NCBI GenBank assembly: GCA_001938995.1
Contig: MKZN01000007.1
Coordinates: 1 to 64,000 of the forward strand
Direction of reading: 5' to 3'
Length of the DNA: 64,000 bases
Origin: Bacillus pumilus
Lineage (GTDB): Bacteria; Bacillota; Bacilli; Bacillales; Bacillaceae
Shown here: positions 9,725 through 18,579 of the stretch, in pieces
Numbering within the stretch: the stretch's first letter is position 1
How the letters are laid out: every line of letters starts with the position of its first letter
The notes under the pieces: model-generated
Told to the model about the DNA's origin: nothing
What the model saw: the letters and a program-made list of their open reading frames with translations, nothing else
Database searches by the model: none
Translations under genes and position numbers: made by a program

Positions 9725-10333
9725 ATGCATGAAACCTTTCAAAAAATATATGATTCGTACCATCAGGATTTGTACCAATTTTTATTCTATATGGTAAAAG
9801 ATAAAAATCAGGCAGAGGATCTCGTTCAGGAGGTTTACATTCGGGTACTCCACTCATATAAAACTTTTGAAGGAAGAAGCAGCGAGAAAACATGGCTGTT
9901 TTCGATTGCAAGGCATGTGGCGATTGACTGGTTTCGCAAACAGCAAACCATTAGACAACGGGTGCTAGGAACATTTGATTGGGATAAACAGGATGTGAAA
10001 GATCCAGACTTACTTCCTGAAGATTTGGCTGTACAAGATGAAAATGTAAAAGAAATCTATGCCGCACTTGATCATTGCACCATTGATCAAAAAGCTGTCA
10101 TTATTTTAAGGTTTATCCAAGGCTACTCAATCATGGAGACGGCAAAGGCGTTAAAGTTCTCGGAAAGCAAAGTCAAAACAACTCAGCACCGAGGCCTGAA
10201 AGTGCTCCGAAAACAGATGGAGCTTTTGAAGGAGGAGCTAGTGAATGAAAACGAACAGGTCCGATTGGAGCGAAGAACGAATCAAGGTGTTACTAAGTCA
10301 GCTTCCAAAGGTGGAGGACAACCGTTCATCTAA
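9725..10333 (+). CDS. sigX: ECF RNA polymerase sigma factor SigX
   Basis: Extracytoplasmic-function sigma factor that in B. subtilis controls cell-surface charge and modification genes (dlt, pssA). Sigma region 2 occupies ~8-75 (DLVQEVYIRVLHSYKTFEG) and region 4 ~115-165 with the helix-turn-helix SIMETAKALKFSESKVKT. It starts after CGGAGGGG. The last ~88 bases overlap rsiX, so the 202-residue C-terminal tail beyond region 4 shares DNA with the anti-sigma N-terminus. Confidence 0.94.
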   Translation: MHETFQKIYDSYHQDLYQFLFYMVKDKNQAEDLVQEVYIRVLHSYKTFEGRSSEKTWLFSIARHVAIDWFRKQQTIRQRVLGTFDWDKQDVKDPDLLPEDLAVQDENVKEIYAALDHCTIDQKAVIILRFIQGYSIMETAKALKFSESKVKTTQHRGLKVLRKQMELLKEELVNENEQVRLERRTNQGVTKSASKGGGQPFI

Positions 10334-11345
10334 GCAGATCTACCAGCAGATGCTGATGGCGAGTAGGCAGGAAAAGAAGAATGTCAAATGGATCGGTCCA
10401 GCGGTGGCGACCGTAGTTGTATTATTTATGGCGTTTCTGATTTCACCTCATTTATTTCAACCAGTAGCTCACGAGAGAAAACAAATGGAACGTACTGATC
10501 AAGCACAGGTGAATGCATCGTTAGAAACTGTGAACAAAATAAATGAGCCTTTACATGTTGTTTCTTCCGCTAATCAACAAAAATATATGACGATTGCTTA
10601 CATAGATGAATCGACTTCTCAAGTTGTCCCGATTAGTATTGAAAAAGAAGATCAGGACGACGATCAGGTACAAGCATGGCTGAAAACATACGAACAGGTA
10701 CAGCTGCCTCAAATGATAAAACCTCATCAATCGTATATTGATATGGTAGACGTTAATGAAAAAGGAGAGACATTAGTCTTTCAGGCAAAGAATGATCTAT
10801 CTATTGATACTTTAAAAGAAGCCAATCGATTTAAAGATATGATTAAAGAAACGTTAAAGTGGAGTAAATATGAGAATGTGCAGATTAAGTCAGTAAAAGG
10901 TTCTCAGCTTCACTTAGGGGCAGCAGGAAGCATTGGAACCATCTCAATTGATAAACAAACAAAACATGCCTACTACGCACTAGAGAACAAAAGTGGAACC
11001 TTTTTAGTGCCCTCAAAAAAGCAATATCCATCGTACGAAGATGCGGTAGAAGCGATGAAGCGTGCAGGTGAAGCTGGACTTCAACCGCTATTACAGGAAG
11101 AAACGATTCAAAACGTGGCAACTAATGGAAAACAAGTCACCATCACGTTTGGAGCAACAGCAAAATTAACGGACTCAATTGATCATATTCTACTAATTGA
11201 AGGTCTGTTGCTCACGGCGAAAGATTTTGGTTATACAGATGTCTCGATTCAAAATGCCGGAACAGATCAAGTCGGACCATATGAATTAAAGAAACCACTA
11301 GAGGTGCCGGCTTTACCAAATCCGGTTGTCATAAAAGAGCATTAA
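10245..11345 (+). CDS. rsiX: Anti-sigma-X factor RsiX
   Basis: Membrane protein that holds SigX inactive. The ~48 N-terminal residues are cytoplasmic and should bind SigX; one membrane segment (~49-67, GPAVATVVVLFMAFLI) is followed by a ~295-residue extracytoplasmic domain with GerMN-like character towards the C-terminus. The start has GGAGGAG upstream inside sigX. Length (366) agrees with the B. subtilis protein. The overlap with sigX by 89 bases implies tightly coupled synthesis of sigma and anti-sigma factors. Confidence 0.93.
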   Translation: MKTNRSDWSEERIKVLLSQLPKVEDNRSSKQIYQQMLMASRQEKKNVKWIGPAVATVVVLFMAFLISPHLFQPVAHERKQMERTDQAQVNASLETVNKINEPLHVVSSANQQKYMTIAYIDESTSQVVPISIEKEDQDDDQVQAWLKTYEQVQLPQMIKPHQSYIDMVDVNEKGETLVFQAKNDLSIDTLKEANRFKDMIKETLKWSKYENVQIKSVKGSQLHLGAAGSIGTISIDKQTKHAYYALENKSGTFLVPSKKQYPSYEDAVEAMKRAGEAGLQPLLQEETIQNVATNGKQVTITFGATAKLTDSIDHILLIEGLLLTAKDFGYTDVSIQNAGTDQVGPYELKKPLEVPALPNPVVIKEH

Positions 11346-11347
11346 AG

Positions 11348-11375
11348 GGACGCAATCGACTTGCGTCCTTTTTTG
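11348..11375 (+). terminator. Intrinsic terminator of sigX-rsiX
   Basis: GGACGCAA (11348-11355) pairs with TTGCGTCC (11361-11368), followed by six T. Confidence 0.9.
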
Positions 11376-11447
11376 ATGTATAGAAAAGCGCCTCCTTGCT
11401 GTATACTAAGCTATCATGAAAAGAACCTCAAAAAAGGGGAGTCACGG

Positions 11448-12092
11448 ATGAAAAGGTATCACTTCATATGCGTCAGCTGTTTGATGTTCTTTGGCTTATG
11501 GCCGATTGCAAATGCTCAAGAAAACGAATGGGTGGAACCGGTCAAAGGGGAGGTCACCGATTTGTTTGGGACAAGAGGCGGTTTGCATAAAGGATTAGAC
11601 ATTGCGGCGCCTGAAGGAGAATCCATTTTTGCTGCAAGTAAAGGTGTTGTTCGTCGTTCGTATGTATCTGCTACATATGGAGAAGTAGTGTTCATTCAGC
11701 ATCCAAATGGATACGAAACGGTTTACGCTCATTTAGCTCGACGTTTTGTCACTGCTGGGGATTCTGTGGAAGCAGGACAGCCGATTGGTATCATTGGTAA
11801 TACAGGTGCCTCTAGAGGCACTCATTTGCACTTTGAAGTACACCAAGGCAATTGGTCGGTGGATAAAGAAGATGCTGTAGATCCACTGAAAATCATCGCT
11901 TTGGATCGTTTTAAAGAGCCAGCCCTTCATGTCAACGGACATGAGAAGAATACATATGTCATCCAACATGGTGACACCCTATGGTCGATTGCAAAAGCGC
12001 ATCAGATGACAGTTGATCAATTGAAGAAAAGCAATGAGCTCACAACTCACATCATTCATACAGGTGACCGTTTAATGATTGGGACAAAATAA
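11448..12092 (+). CDS. Secreted M23 metallopeptidase with C-terminal LysM domain
   Basis: Predicted zinc peptidoglycan endopeptidase. It has a signal peptide (residues 1-23, cleavage after ANA), an M23/LytM domain with the zinc ligands His47 and Asp51 in HKGLD and His128 in THLHFE, plus catalytic His95 and His126, and a LysM wall-binding repeat (~169-212, YVIQHGDTLWSIAKAHQM). The ATG at 11448 follows AAAGGGGAG and directly precedes the signal peptide; an in-frame ATG further upstream lacks a site. 214 residues. It stands alone between the sigX-rsiX and serA units. I do not know a named orthologue; from memory B. subtilis carries aroC (dehydroquinase) here. Role as a cell-wall hydrolase is inferred. 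Confidence 0.88.
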   Translation: MKRYHFICVSCLMFFGLWPIANAQENEWVEPVKGEVTDLFGTRGGLHKGLDIAAPEGESIFAASKGVVRRSYVSATYGEVVFIQHPNGYETVYAHLARRFVTAGDSVEAGQPIGIIGNTGASRGTHLHFEVHQGNWSVDKEDAVDPLKIIALDRFKEPALHVNGHEKNTYVIQHGDTLWSIAKAHQMTVDQLKKSNELTTHIIHTGDRLMIGTK

Positions 12093-12116
12093 ACCTCATG
12101 CATAGGCATGAGGTTT
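12091..12116. terminator. Bidirectional hairpin between the M23 gene and serA
   Basis: AAACCTCATGC (12091-12101) pairs perfectly with GCATGAGGTTT (12106-12116) across a 4-base loop. It lies between convergent genes and can serve both strands; the A and T ends of the stem provide short U-tracts. Confidence 0.75.
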
Positions 12117-12125
12117 ACCATGGTT

Positions 12126-13700
12126 TTATAGGTCGATCAGACGCACAGAAAGAATATCTCGTACTTCGGTTAATTTTTTGACGATCTCATCTTCAAGGTG
12201 CTTATCGAATGAAAGCATCATGATGGCTTCTCCGCCTTTTTCTTTACGTCCTACTTGCATGGTTGCAATGTTGACATCATGATCACCTAAGATTTGACCG
12301 ACTTGACCAATGACACCAGGTGCATCTGTATGCTGAATATAGACAAGATGTCCATCAGGGTAAAAATCAATATTAAAGCCATTAATAGAGACAACGCGCT
12401 CTCCTAAATGGGGAATGTATGTTGCTTTTAATGTAAAGGTGGAAAGATCACCTTTGACTTCAATTGAAATGCTGTTTTCGTAACCAGATTCACTAGAAGA
12501 AATCTTTTCACTAAAGCTAATGCCACGTTCTTTTGCAACCATTCCAGCATTGACTTCATTTACAGTGGAGTCGACACGTTCTTTTAAGAAGCCAGATAAT
12601 AGACTTTTTGTGATAAATGATGTTTCGAGTTTTGAGATAGAACCTTCATAAGAGATACTGACTTCTTTCACAGGTTCTCTCATCGATTGAGAAACAAGAC
12701 GTCCAAGTTTCCCAGCAAATTGATGATAAGGTTGAATCTTTTTAAACTCGTCTTTTGTCATCGCTGGTAGATTAATAGACGACATGACAGGTAGTCCTTT
12801 TGCGAATTGTAGTACTTCTTCAGATACTTGTGCAGCAACATTTAATTGCGCTTCTTTTGTAGAAGCACCAAGGTGCGGAGTTGCAATGACATGAGGGTGA
12901 TCCACAAGTGGATTATCCGTTGGTGGTTCAACCTCAAATACATCAAGTGCAGCCCCTGCGACATGGCCGCTTTCAAGTGCTTCAAAAAGTGCACCTTCGT
13001 CAATAATGCCGCCTCGTGCACAGTTAATGAGGCGGACGCCTTTTTTGGTTTTTGCAATGGTTTCCTTATTCAGAAGTCCCCTGGTTTCTTTTGTTAATGG
13101 GGTATGTACAGTAATAATATCCGATACTTCGAGTACTTCCTCAAGAGATTTGGCATTTACACCAATTTTCTCTGCACGTTCTTTTGTGAGGAATGGGTCA
13201 AACACGTTCACAGTCATGCCAAATGCTCTAGCACGCTGGGCAATTTCGCTTCCGATTCTGCCAAGTCCAACAATACCAAGTGATTTACCGTAAAGTTCAG
13301 CACCTACATAAGCTCCTCTGTTCCATTCTTTTGATTTAACAGAGATATTCGCTTGTGGAATATGGCGCATGAGTGAGGAGATCATCGCAAAAGTATGTTC
13401 TGCTGTTGAAATCGTGTTGCCGTTAGGTGCGTTGATGACAATCACGCCATGTTTTGTGGCTTCATCAATATCAATATTGTCGACGCCCACTCCAGCACGG
13501 CCAACAATCTTTAGTGAAGTCATTTTTTCATAAAGCTCTTTTGTCACTTTTGTTGCGCTTCTCACTAGTAAAGCGTCAAACGTGTGTAGCTCGTCTTCTG
13601 CTTCTGACACATTCTTTTGGACAATTTCAACAAAATCTGATTCTAAAAGTGGTAAAAGACCATCATTGCTCATCTTGTCTGAGACTAATACTCGAAACAT
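12126..13700 (-). CDS. serA: D-3-phosphoglycerate dehydrogenase
   Basis: First enzyme of serine synthesis, oxidising 3-phosphoglycerate to phosphohydroxypyruvate with NAD. It has catalytic and Rossmann segments (GRAGVGVDNID, GIVGLGRIGSEIAQRA, active-site HLGAST), an intervening domain, and a C-terminal ACT regulatory domain (~450-524). The ATG at 13700 follows AGGAGGAAAT and gives 524 residues, the B. subtilis size; the open frame continues 19 codons upstream without a site. It is transcribed alone on the minus strand from a good promoter. Confidence 0.95.
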   Translation of the reverse strand: MFRVLVSDKMSNDGLLPLLESDFVEIVQKNVSEAEDELHTFDALLVRSATKVTKELYEKMTSLKIVGRAGVGVDNIDIDEATKHGVIVINAPNGNTISTAEHTFAMISSLMRHIPQANISVKSKEWNRGAYVGAELYGKSLGIVGLGRIGSEIAQRARAFGMTVNVFDPFLTKERAEKIGVNAKSLEEVLEVSDIITVHTPLTKETRGLLNKETIAKTKKGVRLINCARGGIIDEGALFEALESGHVAGAALDVFEVEPPTDNPLVDHPHVIATPHLGASTKEAQLNVAAQVSEEVLQFAKGLPVMSSINLPAMTKDEFKKIQPYHQFAGKLGRLVSQSMREPVKEVSISYEGSISKLETSFITKSLLSGFLKERVDSTVNEVNAGMVAKERGISFSEKISSSESGYENSISIEVKGDLSTFTLKATYIPHLGERVVSINGFNIDFYPDGHLVYIQHTDAPGVIGQVGQILGDHDVNIATMQVGRKEKGGEAIMMLSFDKHLEDEIVKKLTEVRDILSVRLIDL

Positions 13701-13740
13701 CGTAAGATTTCCTCCTAAATAAACGTCATAAATATCTGAT

Positions 13741-13770
13741 AATTTACCATATTCCAATTCATTATGTCAA
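13741..13770 (-). promoter_or_regulatory. SigA promoter of serA
   Basis: On the minus strand TTGACA (13770-13765) and TAAATT (13746-13741) are 18 bases apart, with a TGG extension before the -10. Confidence 0.75.
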
Positions 13771-13937
13771 TCAAATTAAAGCAGTAAAGCGAAAAAGAAA
13801 ACACGAACATTTCTTTCTTTACTCATGGAGAATGGACACCTTTAAACAAAAGATAACCAATTTTTACGCATTTGTCATTATAATTTTTTCGTTTTTACGG
13901 ATTTTTAAAACAGATAAACTTGCTCAGGTTTTTTATC

Positions 13938-13966
13938 TGTACAAATGCTCATATATCAGATATAAT
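13938..13966 (+). promoter_or_regulatory. SigA promoter of ribU
   Basis: TATAAT at 13961-13966 with TGTACA at 13938-13943, 17 bases apart. Transcription would begin just before the FMN riboswitch at ~13990. A 9-base inverted repeat (ACAGATAAA at 13910-13918, TTTATCTGT at 13932-13940) overlaps the -35. Confidence 0.7.
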
Positions 13967-13989
13967 GATGTCGAATTGAATAATGATCA

Positions 13990-14120
13990 ATCTTCGGGGC
14001 AGGGTGCAATTCCCTACCGGCGGTGATGAGCATAGTCTCTAAGCCCGCGAGCCTTTTTGGCAGGATTCGGTGTGATTCCGAAGCCGACAGTATAGTCTGG
14101 ATGGGAGAAGATGGAGGTTC
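13990..14120 (+). ncRNA. FMN riboswitch (RFN element)
   Basis: Contains the conserved RFN blocks in order: CTTCGGGGCAGGGTGCAATT, CCCTACCGGCGGTGAT, AGCCCGCGAGC, GATTCGGTGTGATTCCGA, AGCCGACAGTATAGTCTGGA and TGGGAGAAGATGG. It senses flavin mononucleotide and, with the terminator at 14172-14202, should shut off ribU when FMN is plentiful. ATAAACGT at 14121-14128 can pair with ACGTTTAT at 14148-14155, a possible antiterminator-side stem. Confidence 0.96.
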
Positions 14121-14171
14121 ATAAACGTTGAAAACTTAGTTGTTTGCACGTTTATTTGTCTAGCCTAATTC

Positions 14172-14202
14172 CCGCTCCTGTGTTATCAAGAGCGGTTTTT
14201 TT
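14172..14202 (+). terminator. Riboswitch-controlled terminator before ribU
   Basis: CCGCTC (14172-14177) pairs with GAGCGG (14190-14195), followed by seven T. It lies between the FMN aptamer and ribU and is the expected expression platform. Confidence 0.85.
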
Positions 14203-14258
14203 ATGGCTGAAAATTGAACAATCCTCTTTTCGAAAGATTTGATCGAAAAGGAGAGAGA

Positions 14259-14843
14259 ATGTTGAATCAAAGTAGAGTCAAGCGTTTAGTCGTAACAAGT
14301 ATGCTTAGTAGTATTTCATTTGTGTTAATTTTATTGGATTTCCCTTTTCCAGGGCTTCCAGCGTATTTAAAAATTGACTTTAGCGATATTCCGGCGATTA
14401 TTGCGATTTTACTTTATGGACCGGGTGCAGGGATTGCGGTTGAAGCTTTAAAAAATGTATTGCATTACCTCATGCAAGGCAGTATGTCTGGCGTCCCTGT
14501 AGGGCAAGTAGCCAACTTCATTGCAGGTACACTATTTATCTTGCCGGTCGCCTTTATGTTCAAAAAAATTAAATCAGCAAAAGGGATGGCATGGTCTATG
14601 ATCATGGGAACATTGCTCATGACAGTGATGATGAGCATTTTAAATTATTTCTTGTTCCTTCCTGCTTATACTTGGTTTTTAAATGCGCCTGAACTTTCAG
14701 ATCAAGCGCTGAAGACGACCATTACAGCAGCGATCCTACCGTTTAACTTTATTAAAGGAATCATTATTACCATTGTATTTAGCTTCATTTTTGTGAAAAT
14801 GCGTCCATGGTTTGAGAATAAACGTCGACTGCAAAATAGTTAA
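14259..14843 (+). CDS. ribU: Riboflavin transporter RibU (ECF substrate-binding component)
   Basis: Membrane S-component of an energy-coupling-factor importer for riboflavin. About six hydrophobic segments and the RibU-type sequence YLKIDFSDIPAIIAILLYGP are present. The ATG at 14259 follows AAAAGGAGAG and gives 194 residues, close to the B. subtilis protein; an in-frame TTG at 14214 is too close to the terminator. The upstream FMN riboswitch confirms the role in flavin supply. Confidence 0.94.
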   Translation: MLNQSRVKRLVVTSMLSSISFVLILLDFPFPGLPAYLKIDFSDIPAIIAILLYGPGAGIAVEALKNVLHYLMQGSMSGVPVGQVANFIAGTLFILPVAFMFKKIKSAKGMAWSMIMGTLLMTVMMSILNYFLFLPAYTWFLNAPELSDQALKTTITAAILPFNFIKGIIITIVFSFIFVKMRPWFENKRRLQNS

Positions 14844-14848
14844 TATAA

Positions 14849-14874
14849 AAAAGCCCCTTGTGTAAGGGGCTTTT
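14849..14874. terminator. Bidirectional terminator between ribU and fer
   Basis: AAAAGCCCCTT (14849-14859) pairs perfectly with AAGGGGCTTTT (14864-14874), giving a U-tract on each strand between convergent genes. Confidence 0.92.
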
Positions 14875-14877
14875 ATA

Positions 14878-15168
<291 letters not shown>

Positions 15169-15217
15169 TTAACCTTTTATTAGTTTCACCGATAAAAAAC
15201 CAATTTCCTCAAACCTT

Positions 15218-15246
15218 ATTGTAATGATTTTAAATTCACATTTCAA
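15218..15246 (-). promoter_or_regulatory. SigA promoter of fer
   Basis: Minus strand TTGAAA (15246-15241) and TACAAT (15223-15218), exactly 17 bases apart. Confidence 0.8.
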
Positions 15247-15258
15247 CTGTAAAGTGAT

Positions 15259-15273
15259 TGAGAATGCTTATCA
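15259..15273. promoter_or_regulatory. Fur-box-like palindrome upstream of fer
   Basis: TGAGAAT-G-CTTATCA matches 12 of 14 informative positions of the Bacillus 7-1-7 Fur box (TGATAAT-N-ATTATCA). It starts 12 bases upstream of the fer -35 and also lies upstream of ypbB. Iron control is inferred from the motif only. Confidence 0.45.
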
Positions 15274-15396
15274 CATAAGGGTTTGTTCATAACTTTCCCC
15301 CATAAAATGAGTTTAAACATTTCTTCTTCATTGAAATCTGTTAAAATAAAGGGAGAAAATATTCGAATTTTGTCAGGAAGACAGGTGCTTTGATGA

Positions 15397-16449
15397 ATGA
15401 CGATTCATTACTTGGATGTCATGTTGATGGACAGCGTACATAAGTTGAACGGAGAACGCTCCATTAGTGCTGTCTACCACCTATTTAAAGGGAAAAAATC
15501 CTCACAAACTATACAAGATGCAAGTTTGTTTGATCTATCTAGCTATTTCGGCTGTTATCCAGGTTTTACACGGGATCAGCTTACCCGTTCGGTTAAAAAG
15601 CTTGAAGATGCACAATGGATCAAAAAAACGAGTGACTCGTACAGCGTAACAAACGCAGGAAAACAACGACTCATGGAGCATTTTTCTAAAAAACCAATGC
15701 CAGCTTATTTTCATGGTGCACACTATCAAGATAAGGCGAAAATGCTGTGGATGAGGCTGTCTTTACTCGTTCAAGTGCTCTCGCATCACATAGCGGGATC
15801 ATCTCAATATGTGCCGATTCAAAGAGATATATCGGTGCAAAGCTGGACAAAGTCGTTTTTAAAACAGCATCATCATAAAAAAAAGCTGTCTGAAGATCTC
15901 CATCAAGAGCTGGAAAGGCTCCTTACGTGTTTGAGTGATCAAGAGGCACTGATCTTTGTCTATTCTTTGACGTCATATGAAAGAATCGGACGTACATACA
16001 AGCAATTGGCTGAATGGATGAAAGAAGATGTGTGGTATGTGTACCTAATTTTTTGGAATGTGCTCCATTATTTTATTCATTCTGCACAAAAAGGTGAAGC
16101 GCCAATCATGAAGCTTATGATAGATGATCTTGAATTCAAACGTGTGTTAACGACCTCTACACATAAAACGCTTGAACTTGTACAAAAGGGGTTTAGCATT
16201 GAACAAATTGCGCACATTCGTTCTTTAAAAAAGGCGACGATCGAGGACCATATTGTGGAACTGTCCCTTCATGAGCCGAGCTTCTCTATAGAACCTTATG
16301 TAAATATTGATGAACAACAGGCCATCCATGATGTAGCAAAACAGCTTCAAACGAACAAAATGAAGCTGATAAAAGAAAAACTTGAGCAACCATTCACTTA
16401 TTTTCAAATACGACTGGCGCTAACAAGGATGGTGAAAGCAAATGGATAA
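15397..16449 (+). CDS. ypbB: YpbB family protein, helix-turn-helix domain, RecQ partner
   Basis: Conserved Bacillus protein of 350 residues, function not established. The C-terminal ~90 residues are helical (IEQIAHIRSLKKATIEDHIV) and resemble the HTH_40 domain often found in or next to RecQ helicases. It overlaps recQ by 8 bases and always sits before it, so a role with RecQ in DNA processing is a fair inference. The site before this ATG (ACAGG) is modest; TTG codons shortly downstream are alternatives. Confidence 0.85.
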   Translation: MTIHYLDVMLMDSVHKLNGERSISAVYHLFKGKKSSQTIQDASLFDLSSYFGCYPGFTRDQLTRSVKKLEDAQWIKKTSDSYSVTNAGKQRLMEHFSKKPMPAYFHGAHYQDKAKMLWMRLSLLVQVLSHHIAGSSQYVPIQRDISVQSWTKSFLKQHHHKKKLSEDLHQELERLLTCLSDQEALIFVYSLTSYERIGRTYKQLAEWMKEDVWYVYLIFWNVLHYFIHSAQKGEAPIMKLMIDDLEFKRVLTTSTHKTLELVQKGFSIEQIAHIRSLKKATIEDHIVELSLHEPSFSIEPYVNIDEQQAIHDVAKQLQTNKMKLIKEKLEQPFTYFQIRLALTRMVKANG

Positions 16450-17953
16450 GCAGCTTCATCAGACACTTGCACGATACTTTGGTTATCACGCGTTTAAAGA
16501 AGGGCAAGAAGATATTATTCAAAGTGTACTACATCAAAAAGACACCGTGGCCATGTTACCTACTGGTGGGGGGAAATCACTTTGTTATCAAATTCCAGGT
16601 TATCTGACAGACGGGTTAGTTCTAATTATTTCACCGCTCTTATCCTTGATGGAGGACCAAGTGGAACGGATGAAGATGCGCGGAGAAAAGAGGGTTGCTG
16701 CGCTGAATAGCACACTTTCCTTTCGAGAGAAACAGCAAATCATTCGGCACTTGCCATCCTATAAATTTTTGTTTGTTGCACCTGAGGCTCTCATGTCAGA
16801 AGTGTTGTTAGAGCAGCTGAAGTCGATGCAGATTGGCCTTTTTGTCGTCGATGAAGCTCACTGTATATCAGAATGGGGACATGATTTCCGTCCTGAGTAT
16901 TCAAAATTAGGGGAATGGAGAGAGGCGTTTGGTCATCCTGTAGCACTAGCCTTAACAGCCACCGCGACGAAGCAAACCCTCATAGATACCGTCCAAACCT
17001 TACACTTGCAGCATCCGGAATTTCATATTCATTCCGTGAATCGGCCCAACATTGCACTTGTCAAAGAAGTCCATGACACAAAAGAAGCAAAAGAGAAAAG
17101 GGCGATCGAGCTTGCGGATACCTTGCAAGGACCAGGTCTCATTTATTGCCCGACACGCCAAATGACAGAAGATATTGCCCAGTTAGTCAAACAACAAACA
17201 CATGAGAGGGTAGAATTTTATCATGGCGGGATGGATGCAGGAGACCGTATGCTGATTCAGCAACAGTTCATTAATGGGCAAATTGATCTTATTTGCTGTA
17301 CGAGTGCTTTTGGAATGGGAATAGATAAGTCAGATATACGTTTTGTGATTCATATGAGTCCTCCGCAATCCATCGAAGCTTTTATGCAGGAGATTGGAAG
17401 AGCGGGACGAGACGGACAAGCAAGTGTGAGCGTTCTTATGTATACAGAGGAGGATGCGGATATTCAGCGTCATTTGATCCAAACAGAAGGGTTTGAAGAC
17501 TCTGAGTTAGACTTTTTCTTAGCGCAATTAAAACAAATGCCAACGATAGATGAAAAGAAATTGCGTGAACAATTAATGGAAGCGGGTTTACAGGAAACAC
17601 GCGCAAGAATGCTTACGCATTATTACTTGATGTACCAAGCAGGTCCTTCGCAATTGCTTCGTAAAGAAGTGAAAGAAAAACTACAAGATCGGCAAACAGA
17701 AAAGGTAAGAAAAGTGAGGCAATTTCAAGAGCGAATCGTCGATCGTAGCTGTTTTAGACAATCTTTGTTATCATACTTTGACGAACAGCTGGATCAAAAG
17801 GAGAGTAGCTCCTCTCAACACTGCTGCTCTTCTTGTGGACTTGTTCTGTCTGAATATGAAAAAAAAGATCAACAATTGGAGCTGAATGAAATGAAACACT
17901 GGAAGACTGTGCTAGATCGGATGTTTCATCGAACAAAAGAGGCACAGCATTGA
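16442..17953 (+). CDS. recQ: ATP-dependent DNA helicase RecQ (RecS type, short form)
   Basis: Superfamily 2, 3'-5' DNA helicase for recombination and fork repair. Helicase motifs are complete: motif 0 with Gln22, Walker A PTGGGKS (40-46), DEAH box (137-140), the aromatic-rich loop after CISEWGHDFRPEY, and motif VI QEIGRAGRDGQ. A zinc-binding region with CCSSCG is near residues 459-464. At 503 residues it lacks the long C-terminal winged-helix/HRDC part of full-length RecQ, as in B. subtilis RecS (ypbC). Confidence 0.92.
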   Translation: MDKQLHQTLARYFGYHAFKEGQEDIIQSVLHQKDTVAMLPTGGGKSLCYQIPGYLTDGLVLIISPLLSLMEDQVERMKMRGEKRVAALNSTLSFREKQQIIRHLPSYKFLFVAPEALMSEVLLEQLKSMQIGLFVVDEAHCISEWGHDFRPEYSKLGEWREAFGHPVALALTATATKQTLIDTVQTLHLQHPEFHIHSVNRPNIALVKEVHDTKEAKEKRAIELADTLQGPGLIYCPTRQMTEDIAQLVKQQTHERVEFYHGGMDAGDRMLIQQQFINGQIDLICCTSAFGMGIDKSDIRFVIHMSPPQSIEAFMQEIGRAGRDGQASVSVLMYTEEDADIQRHLIQTEGFEDSELDFFLAQLKQMPTIDEKKLREQLMEAGLQETRARMLTHYYLMYQAGPSQLLRKEVKEKLQDRQTEKVRKVRQFQERIVDRSCFRQSLLSYFDEQLDQKESSSSQHCCSSCGLVLSEYEKKDQQLELNEMKHWKTVLDRMFHRTKEAQH

Positions 17954-18579
17954 TTGAACAACATCGCCAAATCATTCAAAAATTATCCGACAGGCAAGTG
18001 GTGGAACAGCTTTATTTTACCCAAGTGGCGATGCTCATCGTTTCATTGTTACTAGGCATCTTTATGTTCGACCATTTTACTGATTTCACTGCACTATGGC
18101 AAATTCGGGATGTGCGGATAGTCATTTATGGAATAGGTGGCGCCATCCTTGTGATCATAATAGATGCAATAGTGATGAAGGTGTTTCCCGCGCATATGTA
18201 TGATGATGGTGGCTTGAACGAAAAGATGTTCAAAAACCGCAGTATCCCGCATATTGTTTGGTTAACACTGCTAATTGCCTTCTCAGAGGAAATATTGTTC
18301 CGTGGAATTATTCAACAGCAATTTGGACTTGAGATCGCTAGTATTGTGTTTGCACTTCTTCACTTTCGCTACTTATCAAAAATACTCTTGTTTATCCTTG
18401 TGGTTTCTATTAGTATTTTTTTAGGACTTTTATACGAGTGGACGGGGAATTTATTTGTTCCTGTCATGACTCATTTTGTCATTGACTTCGTTTTTGCATG
18501 TCAAATTCGTTTCAAGTACAGGGGGAGGGATGAACATGGAAGAAATGTCGAGAATGAAGAGAAAACAACAACTGACTAA
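17950..18579 (+). CDS. ypbD: CPBP family intramembrane metalloprotease YpbD (TTG start)
   Basis: Membrane protein of the CAAX protease/bacteriocin-processing family, 209 residues. Family motifs are visible: EEILFR (Glu113, Glu114, Arg118), a following His in ALLHFRY and a third motif THFVIDF. The substrate is unknown. TTG at 17950 overlaps the recQ stop by 4 bases and follows AGAGGC; no later methionine precedes the first membrane segment. The 3' end overlaps ypbE by 44 bases. Confidence 0.85.
   Translation: MIEQHRQIIQKLSDRQVVEQLYFTQVAMLIVSLLLGIFMFDHFTDFTALWQIRDVRIVIYGIGGAILVIIIDAIVMKVFPAHMYDDGGLNEKMFKNRSIPHIVWLTLLIAFSEEILFRGIIQQQFGLEIASIVFALLHFRYLSKILLFILVVSISIFLGLLYEWTGNLFVPVMTHFVIDFVFACQIRFKYRGRDEHGRNVENEEKTTTD

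Noticed and set aside
13832-14026. 64-codon open frame upstream of ribU
   Set aside because: It runs through the ribU promoter and into the conserved FMN riboswitch, has AT-rich codons unlike neighbouring genes, and matches nothing I recognise.
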